This document shows, in pieces, positions 1 through 5,400 of a DNA stretch of 5,454 nucleotides (within the stretch, counting starts at the first letter, position 1; every line of letters starts with the position of its first letter). A program made the translations under genes and the position numbers. Origin of the DNA: JAAYJM01 sp964499465 (GTDB lineage Bacteria > Bacteroidota > Ignavibacteria > Kapaibacteriales > UBA2268); the NCBI GenBank assembly GCA_964499465.1, contig CAZCLJ010000300.1, forward strand, positions 1 through 5,454, in the 5' to 3' direction. The notes under the pieces were generated by a model. That model was not told where the DNA came from and ran no database searches. It saw nothing but the letters and a program-made list of their open reading frames with translations.

Positions 1-93
1 TTATCACTAATCATTTATCACTAATCATTTATCACTAATCATTTATCACTAATCACTAATCACTAATCATTTATCACTAATCATTTATCATTA
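1..93. repeat. Heptamer tandem array, left edge (ATCACTA / ATCATTT units)
   Basis: Thirteen consecutive 7-base units run in unbroken phase from base 3 to 93. Read on the plus strand they are ATCACTA (seven copies), ATCATTT (five copies) and a final ATCATTA. The two main types mostly alternate, with three ATCACTA in a row at 45-65. The array begins at or before the window edge. Its last unit includes the stop codon of the glycosyltransferase (91-93), so the array is the immediate 3' flank of that gene. No terminator hairpin is visible in it. Confidence 0.95.
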
Positions 94-1293
94 TTTATTT
101 TGGAGTATTAGCAAGCCGTAGAAAAATGAAGAGAAAATCAGTTGGAAACCCATAACTAAAAGAGTAAAAGAGGCAATTACATAGCGTAGTGTAACAGAAA
201 TGCCGACCTCAAAAAATGTTCCTTTCGTCCACAAATAATAAGTATATAAAGAGCCGGCAATGCCGAGTGCAATAAGAATTAACCCTATAACAATACCCTT
301 ATTTGGAGTAAATTTATTAAAAAACCGTTCAATTATTGGGCCTGCAGGTATTAATTTCTCATGAACGGCAAAAGTTTTAGAAAAAATAGAAAATATTATA
401 GCTTGAAAACCAATCATAATTCCGGCAACAGCATAAAGCATAGAGTGAACGTCAGGTGTAGTGCTAAAAGGACGGGGAAGTATCCAACCAGCAATAGCTA
501 AGCCGAAGAGCATCATAATCATACCGGGATATAAGAAAAGCCAACGTGGAGAGTAGATAAATAAAAATTGAAGATGTCGCCAGCCATCGCGGAAACTACG
601 TAAATGTGGCTTTCCGCTTCTTCCGTCTGGAGACAGAACAATTGGCACTTCTGCAATGTTTAATCTAAATAAAGTCGCCTTGACAACCATCTCGCTTGCA
701 AATTCCATTCCAGTGGTTCGTAAGTCTAATTTTTCAAATGCTTCTTTTGTAAAACCCCTTAGTCCGCAATGGAAATCACCAACTTTACTTTTAAAGAAAA
801 GTCGCCCTACAAAGGTTAAAAAAGGATTGCCAATATAACGGTGTGACCAGGGCATCGCTCCTTTAACTAACTTTACTTTAAAGCGATTTCCCATTACTAA
901 ATCGTAACCGGCGCGAAGTTTCTCAAGCATTGGAAGAAGTTCAAGAAAATCATAGCTATCATCTGAATCTCCCATTATTATAAATTTGCCTTTTGCAAAA
1001 TTTACACCACCGGAAAGAGCAGCGCCATAACCTTTTTCTTCAACTGAAACTACTCTGGCGCCTGATTTTATAGCTAATAGCTGAGAACCATCTGTGCTAC
1101 CATTGTCAGCAACAACCACTTCACCACGAATATTATGTTCACGTAAAAAAGTTCTTGCTTTCCAAATGCACTGACTAACAGTTTCTGCCTCATTCAAACA
1201 AGGCATAACTATAGAAAGTTCCAAATCATCTTGCGGCAGATTTTGAACTTCAAATTCAAGAAGGTCTTTATATTTTTCTATTATTTCCTGCAT
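91..1293 (-). CDS. Family 2 glycosyltransferase with C-terminal membrane helices (polyprenyl-phosphate hexose synthase type)
   Basis: The 400-residue protein is an inner-membrane GT2 enzyme of the dolichyl-phosphate mannose/glucose synthase (GtrB-like) type. Such enzymes usually move a hexose from a nucleotide sugar to a polyprenyl phosphate on the cytoplasmic face. The GT-A domain spans about residues 25-245: VMPCLNE at 29-35 opens the nucleotide-sugar fold, DNGSTDGS is at 63-70, and the metal-binding DxD lies in DSDD (109-112). GLRGF (177-181) and MEFASEMVVKA (196-206) are the acceptor-side motifs expected in this family. A basic segment rich in R, G and K (224-240) precedes the membrane part. 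Hydrophobic helices follow at about 252-271, 283-304, 334-353 and 367-396, as in DPMS enzymes with membrane anchors. The ATG at 1293 has no Shine-Dalgarno site, only an A/T-rich leader. The TAA stop is formed by the last unit of the heptamer array. The actual sugar and lipid cannot be read from the sequence. The family call is secure, the substrate is not. Confidence 0.93.
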   Translation of the reverse strand: MQEIIEKYKDLLEFEVQNLPQDDLELSIVMPCLNEAETVSQCIWKARTFLREHNIRGEVVVADNGSTDGSQLLAIKSGARVVSVEEKGYGAALSGGVNFAKGKFIIMGDSDDSYDFLELLPMLEKLRAGYDLVMGNRFKVKLVKGAMPWSHRYIGNPFLTFVGRLFFKSKVGDFHCGLRGFTKEAFEKLDLRTTGMEFASEMVVKATLFRLNIAEVPIVLSPDGRSGKPHLRSFRDGWRHLQFLFIYSPRWLFLYPGMIMMLFGLAIAGWILPRPFSTTPDVHSMLYAVAGIMIGFQAIIFSIFSKTFAVHEKLIPAGPIIERFFNKFTPNKGIVIGLILIALGIAGSLYTYYLWTKGTFFEVGISVTLRYVIASFTLLVMGFQLIFSSFFYGLLILQNK

Positions 1294-1331
1294 TTATTAC
1301 AAATGATTCATCTTGAAATGCATTTGGTTAA

Positions 1332-1339
1332 CAAAATTA
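1332..1339 (-). promoter_or_regulatory. Possible Bacteroidota-type -7 promoter element for the glycosyltransferase
   Basis: The minus strand reads TAATTTTG, an exact match to the Bacteroidota -7 consensus TAnnTTTG, 38 bases upstream of the ATG at 1293. No clear TTTG -33 element is visible at the right distance; that stretch is a T-run. It would give the gene its own promoter, which fits the repeat-filled spacer behind the TPR gene. An 8-base match in AT-rich DNA can arise by chance. Confidence 0.3.
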
Positions 1340-1458
1340 TATATTTAAAAAAAAATAATTTTCTATCTGAACTTAGTACAAATTCCAGTATTTTTAATTC
1401 AATAAGATACCTTCTTCACTCTATATTGTTGTAATTCGTTAAAAGACTTATTATATTG

Positions 1459-1507
1459 TGTCATTTCGAAACGAAGTGAGNNNNNNNNNNTTCGTTTCGG
1501 AATGACA
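1459..1507. repeat. Interrupted inverted repeat around an assembly gap (GTCATT-headed element)
   Basis: TGTCATTTCGAAACGAA (1459-1475) is the inverted match of 1491-1507; the one difference gives a T1466·G1500 wobble, so 17 positions pair. Between the arms lie GTGAG and ten N. GTCATT..CGAA..GAAGTGAG resembles short dispersed palindromes I know from many bacterial genomes; I cannot verify copy number here. The arms look genuine, but the loop is not sequenced, so whether this is one element or two opposed copies joined by scaffolding is open. Confidence 0.75.
1481..1490. other. Assembly gap (10 N)
   Basis: Ten undetermined bases lie exactly between the arms of an inverted repeat. A round number of N is a usual scaffolding placeholder, so the true length between the arms is unknown and could be far greater than 10. 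Confidence 0.97.
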
Positions 1508-1565
1508 AGAAATGTTTATTAGGTTTTCAATAAATTATTACACTCTATATAATGACATCGTTACT

Positions 1566-1592
1566 TGTCATTCTTGCGTATGCCAGAATCCA
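1566..1592. repeat. Second GTCATT-headed short palindromic element
   Basis: After TGTCATTC come ATTCTTGC (1570-1577) and GCCAGAAT (1582-1589), which pair at seven of eight positions across a short loop, followed by CCA. The layout GTCATTC..GC...GC..GAATCC is like common small dispersed repeats in draft bacterial genomes. It shares the head GTCATT with the element at 1459. A short AGCGA / TCGCT pair follows at 1607-1621. Confidence 0.5.
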
Positions 1593-1654
1593 TCTTGGGA
1601 AAACAAGCGAACTTGCTCGCTATTCATTTGGTCAAGACCAGTTGCATTTATTTC

Positions 1655-1686
1655 AGTCATACTATCAGCAAACTGATAGTATGACT
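1655..1686. repeat. Perfect 14-bp inverted repeat, CAAA loop
   Basis: AGTCATACTATCAG (1655-1668) pairs perfectly with 1673-1686 across the four-base loop CAAA. On the minus strand, the direction of the flanking genes, it is followed by an A-rich stretch rather than a T-run, so it is not a textbook terminator. On the plus strand a T/A-rich stretch follows. It may be a bidirectional or 3'-end-protecting hairpin for the LamG-TPR transcript, or a dispersed palindromic repeat. Confidence 0.9.
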
Positions 1687-1697
1687 TATTTATTTCC

Positions 1698-1729
1698 ACT
1701 TTTGTAAAGTTTCTTAACTTTGCAAAAGT
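1698..1729. repeat. 14-bp inverted repeat with one T·G wobble, TCTT loop
   Basis: ACTTTTGTAAAGTT (1698-1711) pairs with 1716-1729; the only non-Watson-Crick pair is T1705 with G1722. Stem and loop sizes equal those of the hairpin at 1655-1686, 11 bases away, but the sequences are unrelated. No U-run follows on either strand. It lies about 150 bases past the TPR gene stop and could mark the mRNA 3' end. Confidence 0.85.
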
Positions 1730-1748
1730 TCAAATTTAGAAACCTAAT

Positions 1749-1865
1749 CTTTCTAAACTTTCTTAACTATCTTAACTATCTAATCTTTCTAATCTTTCTA
1801 ATCTTTCTTAACTTTCTAATCTTTCTAATCTTTCTTAACTTTCTAATCTTTCTTAACTTTCAAAA
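1749..1865. repeat. 9-bp minisatellite, 13 units (CTTTCTAAT / CTTTCTTAA)
   Basis: Thirteen units of exactly 9 bases run without an indel. Main unit types on the plus strand are CTTTCTAAT and CTTTCTTAA, with CTATC variants near the left end and a final CTTTCAAAA. Units 5-10 form a higher-order 27-base pattern (A A B, A A B). The array starts 15 bases after the TPR gene stop in the direction of transcription. The 9-mer AAACCTAAT is present at both margins (1740-1748 and 1863-1871). In the minus-strand transcript it would be an A/G-rich, largely unstructured 3' tail. Confidence 0.93.
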
Positions 1866-1880
1866 CCTAATTTAATTCAC

Positions 1881-4037
1881 TTAGTATTTTATACTGTTTA
1901 AAAAGTTTTTTGCATCTTCAGAGTTTGGCTGCAATTCAATAACTCTGGACACATCTTTTCTGGCGTTAATTTTGTCATTTAAATTCAAATGAACTTTTGC
2001 TCTGTCAAAAAGAATCTGAGCATTATTTGGTTCAATTCTTAATGCTCTGTTTAAGAAGAATAATTCTTTTTTATAATCATTTTGCAAACGATAAATTGCT
2101 GCAATATTAACAAATCCCTGCACGAAATTTGGGTCAAGCGATGTAGCTTGTTTATAATCTCTTAAAGCTTTTTCGTATTGCTTTAAATAAAAATAAACGG
2201 AGCCACGATTGTTATAACCGAGTGGGTCTTCTGGTATCAGTTCAACTACTCTTGTATAGTATTTAATTGCTTCTTCGTAATTTTCCTCAGCAAGTTCTAT
2301 ATCTCCTAATGCAGAATAAGCACGAATATCGTTTCTGCTTAAATTAACAGCTTCTTTCAAATCTTTCTTAGCATTTTCGAAATCTTTAAGCATAAAATAT
2401 GCCTGAGAACGATTGAAATATCCGTTAAAATCATTAGGAACTTTATCAAGATATTTTGAATAATCAGAAATTGATTTTTTGTAATCCTGAGAATTGAAAT
2501 AAGCATTTCCTCTATTTAAATATACATCAGGAGCGACTTTCTTTTCAATTTTAATATAGCTTGAAAAATCGTTTACTGCATCTTCAAATCTTCCGATTTG
2601 CATATTTGCGAATGCACGGTTGTGGTAAGCTATAGAATATTCCGGCATAATTCGTATAGAATTTGAGAAATAATCAACAGCTTTCTCAAAATTTGCATCT
2701 GCCAGATAAGCAAGGGCAAGGTTGTTGTTTGGACGTGCCTTGTTTGGTGATTTCTTTACTACATCTTCCCAAAGCGTTATTTCGTTTTGCCATACATCGT
2801 TACGGATGTATGTTTTTACTGAATAAGCTAAGATTAATAAACCAAAAAATGAATAACCAATCACCTGATTTCTTTTCACAATTAGTTGATTTACAACGCT
2901 AATAAGAATAAGTATAAAGCCAAACATAGGCAAATACATTCTATGTTCATTCATAACATCAAGAATAGGAATAATGCTTGATTCTACTGCTAATGTGATG
3001 TAAATCCAAAATATTCCGAAAGATATTAATGGACGCTTCCTAAAAGTCATAATGCCAATTATTATCACAGTCAAATTAATTAGCAAACCAAGGAAAACAT
3101 CAAAATCCCAAAAACTGTTGATTATTGGGAAATCGTGGTCTAAGTTTTGGTTGATTGGTAAAAGATATAAGAAAAAGTAAAATGGAATTACTTTGGACTG
3201 TGCTAAAAGGTAAGTCCAGCTAGTAATTCTCTCGCCGGAAAAATTAGTAAGTTCAATGAAAATTTTACTTGGTCCGACTAATGCTAAAAATGCAATCCCG
3301 GCTATTATCAAAAAGCCAACAGGTATAATTATTTTCTTCGATATTCGCTGTCCTTTTGTTCTGAATAAACAAAATTCAAATAAAATAATTGCAACTGGCA
3401 AAGTGAAAGAATTTTCTTTTGTAAAAATGGCAAAAAGGAAAGAAAGAGCACTCAAAGCATAAATTATAAACTTGAATACCCGCTTCCTTTCTGTTAATCT
3501 GGCAGTTAAATAAAAAGTTAGCGTCAGCATATAAAAGAGCGCTGATAGCGAAGTAAGACGTTGGTATATATAAGTTACTGCCTGAGTTTGAATAGGATGG
3601 GCAATGAAAATTAGCGACCCGAAAAGTGCCAGCCAATACCTGTGTTTATAAAGGTCAGTTTCTTTAAGTGCCGGAGTTCTAAACGTTAGGTTTATTAGTA
3701 AAAATACTAACAATCCGTTGATTACGTGAACTATAATGTTGAAAAGATAATAACCCCAAAGGTCAAAGCCGGCAAGGTTATAATTAATGGAAAAAGTTGC
3801 AAAGGTAATGAACCTAAATGGATTAACATCAAAGAATTCTCTTAAATATCCAAACTCTTTCATCCCGAACGGCTCCATATAGGTGATGTCGTCGAAATGC
3901 ATTGTGTTATCGTAGATATTAGAATAAATAATAAAGCCCAAAATTATGATTGAGCAAATAGAAACAGCGAGAAATATTTTCTTATTCTTACCCGTTCTTT
4001 TTGATGTGTCTAATTTTCCGCTTGGAGCAACGTTCAT
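1881..4037 (-). CDS. TMTC-like GT-C membrane glycosyltransferase with eight C-terminal TPR repeats
   Basis: This protein has 718 residues from the ATG at 4037. Residues 1-410 hold about 12 hydrophobic helices (first about 21-39, last about 393-410). Residues 433-714 hold eight consecutive TPRs of 34-35 residues with the usual small/aromatic pattern. Four motifs recall eukaryotic TMTC O-mannosyltransferases: FDD (48-50) in the first extracytoplasmic loop, the acidic pair typical of GT-C enzymes; HPIQTQAVTYIYQR (147-160), like HP.HTEAV..R; KEN (207-209); and EHRMYLP (364-370), like AER.LY.PS. By analogy it would transfer a sugar from a lipid-phosphate donor to exported proteins, with the TPRs binding the acceptor in the periplasm; this is inferred. 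Bacterial homologues are usually annotated only as TPR proteins. It lies 33 bases after the LamG gene, so the two are probably co-transcribed. An in-frame TTG at 4061 would add eight residues. I prefer ATG, since neither has a Shine-Dalgarno site and A/T-rich leaders are common in this phylum. An O-antigen-ligase-like role is a less likely alternative. Confidence 0.88.
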   Translation of the reverse strand: MNVAPSGKLDTSKRTGKNKKIFLAVSICSIIILGFIIYSNIYDNTMHFDDITYMEPFGMKEFGYLREFFDVNPFRFITFATFSINYNLAGFDLWGYYLFNIIVHVINGLLVFLLINLTFRTPALKETDLYKHRYWLALFGSLIFIAHPIQTQAVTYIYQRLTSLSALFYMLTLTFYLTARLTERKRVFKFIIYALSALSFLFAIFTKENSFTLPVAIILFEFCLFRTKGQRISKKIIIPVGFLIIAGIAFLALVGPSKIFIELTNFSGERITSWTYLLAQSKVIPFYFFLYLLPINQNLDHDFPIINSFWDFDVFLGLLINLTVIIIGIMTFRKRPLISFGIFWIYITLAVESSIIPILDVMNEHRMYLPMFGFILILISVVNQLIVKRNQVIGYSFFGLLILAYSVKTYIRNDVWQNEITLWEDVVKKSPNKARPNNNLALAYLADANFEKAVDYFSNSIRIMPEYSIAYHNRAFANMQIGRFEDAVNDFSSYIKIEKKVAPDVYLNRGNAYFNSQDYKKSISDYSKYLDKVPNDFNGYFNRSQAYFMLKDFENAKKDLKEAVNLSRNDIRAYSALGDIELAEENYEEAIKYYTRVVELIPEDPLGYNNRGSVYFYLKQYEKALRDYKQATSLDPNFVQGFVNIAAIYRLQNDYKKELFFLNRALRIEPNNAQILFDRAKVHLNLNDKINARKDVSRVIELQPNSEDAKNFLNSIKY

Positions 4038-4070
4038 AGTTTTATTTTTATTAATTAACAATTTCTGGAC

Positions 4071-5057
4071 TTATTTTAAAATTATAAATTTAATTACTTT
4101 TGAATTTCCTTCAAAATCAATTTTACAAAAATAAGAAGAATTTGTTTCCTGAACTAACAAATTACTTATATTGTAGCTATATTCACCTTTTTCAGAAAAA
4201 CCTTCAAACAATATTAATCGCTCTTTTCCAGTAATAACATAAATTTTTATACTTATAATACCACTTTTTTTCAAATTTAAATTTAGCTTTGCTTCATTTT
4301 GTATTGGATTAGGAACGATTTCAGCAGTAAAATCCTGATTTACTTCAATCACCTCACATTGAACTTCTTTGCTATTCTTTTCAACTAATTTAAGCACATT
4401 ATTTTCGCTGGTAATTTCACCACTTAATACAATATCTTTTGAAAAATCATCATTATTCATTATTTCTTTTTCATCAAGCACTCTGTTCCAAATTTTTACA
4501 TTTTTAATACTACCACAGAAACGTCCTTCAAAATCTTTGTCTTTTAAAATTTTAGTGCGTCCTCCAATAAATACTTCTTCATTGCCAAAATTGAGAGGAA
4601 AACCAGTTGAAGCAGATTTAACAAGAGTTCCATTTACAAATAGCTTGATTTCTTTAGAATTTGCAGTCATTGCAACGTGATACCATTTGTTTAATTCAAC
4701 GCTTGCTTTTTTATTAACGACAACTGCCTGATTCCCTTCTGCACTGGCAACCGATGCAGCAAATCTCTTATTTTTTTCATCTAAATAAATGGCAAAGCCC
4801 TCGTTGAAATGCTCAAGAACGTTCTTTTTAAAAATAATAAACTGCCAAATAAGATTGCCACCATTCTTTGTTGCTGAAAATGAATTCACTTTAACCCACG
4901 CTTCGGCTGTTATTTCATTCAAATTTGTTATGTCGTTATCCTGAATATAGATGACGTCATTAATTCCATCGAAACTAATTTCGTCATTTGTAAATGCTTT
5001 GCTTATTGATAAAATAAAAAATAATGAGACAACAAGCAGTTTTATTTTCATTTTCAT
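4071..5057 (-). CDS. Secreted LamG/concanavalin-like domain protein with T9SS type A sorting domain
   Basis: The protein has 328 residues from the ATG at 5057, which is chosen because AGGAG lies 6 bases upstream and a classic signal peptide follows. An upstream in-frame start at 5108 would put 17 residues in front of that signal peptide. The basic start KMKIK, hydrophobic LLVVSLFFILSIS and SKA (19-21) suggest cleavage near residue 21. Residues 26-195 form one LamG/Laminin_G_3 jelly-roll: ISFDG start, ITAEAWVKV (49-57), WYHVAMT (125-131), IKLFVNGTLV (137-146), FIGGRT (163-168) and GSIKNVKIWNRVL (182-194). Residues 246-328 form a Por/T9SS C-terminal sorting domain with the PNP motif at 249-251 and the terminal VIKFIILK strand. 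This predicts outer-membrane translocation by T9SS and surface anchoring or release. No catalytic domain is visible, so carbohydrate or protein binding (adhesion) is the likely role; the ligand is unknown. By eye it is more AT-rich and Lys/Asn-rich than the glycosyltransferase at 91-1293. Confidence 0.92.
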   Translation of the reverse strand: MKMKIKLLVVSLFFILSISKAFTNDEISFDGINDVIYIQDNDITNLNEITAEAWVKVNSFSATKNGGNLIWQFIIFKKNVLEHFNEGFAIYLDEKNKRFAASVASAEGNQAVVVNKKASVELNKWYHVAMTANSKEIKLFVNGTLVKSASTGFPLNFGNEEVFIGGRTKILKDKDFEGRFCGSIKNVKIWNRVLDEKEIMNNDDFSKDIVLSGEITSENNVLKLVEKNSKEVQCEVIEVNQDFTAEIVPNPIQNEAKLNLNLKKSGIISIKIYVITGKERLILFEGFSEKGEYSYNISNLLVQETNSSYFCKIDFEGNSKVIKFIILK

Positions 5058-5063
5058 TGTATT

Positions 5064-5068
5064 CTCCT
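5064..5068 (-). promoter_or_regulatory. Shine-Dalgarno site of the LamG gene
   Basis: The minus strand reads AGGAG, followed by the six bases AATACA and then ATG at 5057. It decides the start in favour of 5057 over the upstream in-frame ATG at 5108. It is the only clear Shine-Dalgarno site among the three genes. Confidence 0.75.
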
Positions 5069-5201
5069 TACAAAACAATACAAAATCGCATTTCACTAAA
5101 AAATACACTTTTTCAAAAAAGCAATTTAATATAAAATTTGAATAAAAAAAATGAAAAATGAATAGAATTTTTTTGTTGGAGGCGAAAATTAGTATAAATT
5201 C

Positions 5202-5298
5202 AGAACTCCTTACGCAAAATAGTTTTTTTACGCAATAAATATAGTTATGATTTTAAAAAAATATTATATAAGAACTCCTGATGCCTCGTAGTTTTTTA
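5202..5298. repeat. Degenerate direct repeat pair upstream of the LamG gene
   Basis: Two copies, at 5202-5230 and 5271-5298, start 69 bases apart. Both begin AGAACTCCT and share a central TAGTTTTTTA, with divergent bases between. Aligned by eye over 34 columns on the minus strand, about 23 agree. GCAATAAA-like sequence next to the first (from about 5232) is matched by an inverted TTATTGCG near 5296-5303. A shortened third copy of the head, AGAGCTCCTGA, is at 5311-5321. Function unknown. Confidence 0.6.
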
Positions 5299-5314
5299 TT
5301 GCGCAGTCTTAGAG

Positions 5315-5350
5315 CTCCTGACCCCATAACGAAAATAAAGGAGTTAGGAG
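5315..5350. repeat. Imperfect 11-bp hairpin (CTCCT...AGGAG)
   Basis: CTCCTGACCCC (5315-5325) pairs with 5340-5350 with one G·T wobble and one C·A mismatch around a 14-base loop. It overlaps the third AGAGCTCCT copy of the neighbouring direct repeat. No U-run follows, so it is weak as a terminator for an upstream gene. Confidence 0.45.
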
Positions 5351-5400
5351 ATTTGTCTCGTAAAGAATGATTTCGCAGTTAGCAAATATTATCTTATTTG

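Larger units (their letters stand above)
1294..1880. other. Gene-free repeat island between the glycosyltransferase and TPR genes
   Basis: No credible gene is seen in these 587 bases. Working down from the TPR stop, it holds the 9-bp minisatellite, two 14-bp hairpins, two GTCATT-headed elements, the assembly gap and about 140 bases of plain AT-rich sequence leading to the glycosyltransferase start. The layout argues against simple co-transcription of the glycosyltransferase with the two upstream genes. Confidence 0.85.
5058..5400. other. Gene-free upstream region of the LamG-TPR pair
   Basis: I see no credible gene in these roughly 340 bases. The first 100 upstream of the start are very AT-rich and should contain the promoter, but no convincing Bacteroidota -33/-7 pair or sigma-70 pair stands out. 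Beyond that lie the direct repeat pair, the imperfect hairpin and then the heptamer array. No recognised riboswitch or RNA gene is seen. Confidence 0.7.

Noticed and set aside
1..93. CRISPR array or replication iterons at the left edge
   Set aside because: Units are 7 bases with no unique spacers, too short for CRISPR; no initiator gene or DnaA-type box is nearby to support iterons.
1231..1434. Plus-strand reading frame of 67 residues crossing the glycosyltransferase start
   Set aside because: Low-complexity Phe/Leu/Asn-rich translation antisense to a real gene and AT-rich spacer, no ribosome site, no recognisable domain.
1459..1507. Terminal inverted repeats of an insertion sequence
   Set aside because: No transposase coding sequence or target-site duplication is visible; though the gap could hide something, the arms alone do not support it.
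1655..1729. Rho-independent terminators for the LamG-TPR transcript
   Set aside because: The stems are strong but AT-rich, and on the minus strand A-rich rather than T-rich sequence follows, so I report them only as inverted repeats.
1749..1865. CRISPR or coding repeat in the 9-bp minisatellite
   Set aside because: No spacers for CRISPR; on the minus strand the array follows the TAA stop of the TPR gene, and no start or ribosome site leads into it.
4369..4680. Plus-strand 103-residue reading frame inside the LamG gene
   Set aside because: It lies wholly antisense to a well-supported domain-encoding gene and shows Ser/Leu-rich shadow composition with no domain.
5058..5108. N-terminal extension of the LamG protein from an in-frame ATG at 5108
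   Set aside because: It would place 17 residues before an intact signal peptide and lacks a Shine-Dalgarno site; the ATG at 5057 has AGGAG at ideal spacing.
5202..5350. Riboswitch or known structured RNA in the LamG leader
   Set aside because: Only local repeats and one imperfect hairpin are visible; no recognised aptamer core, and it is unknown whether the region is transcribed.
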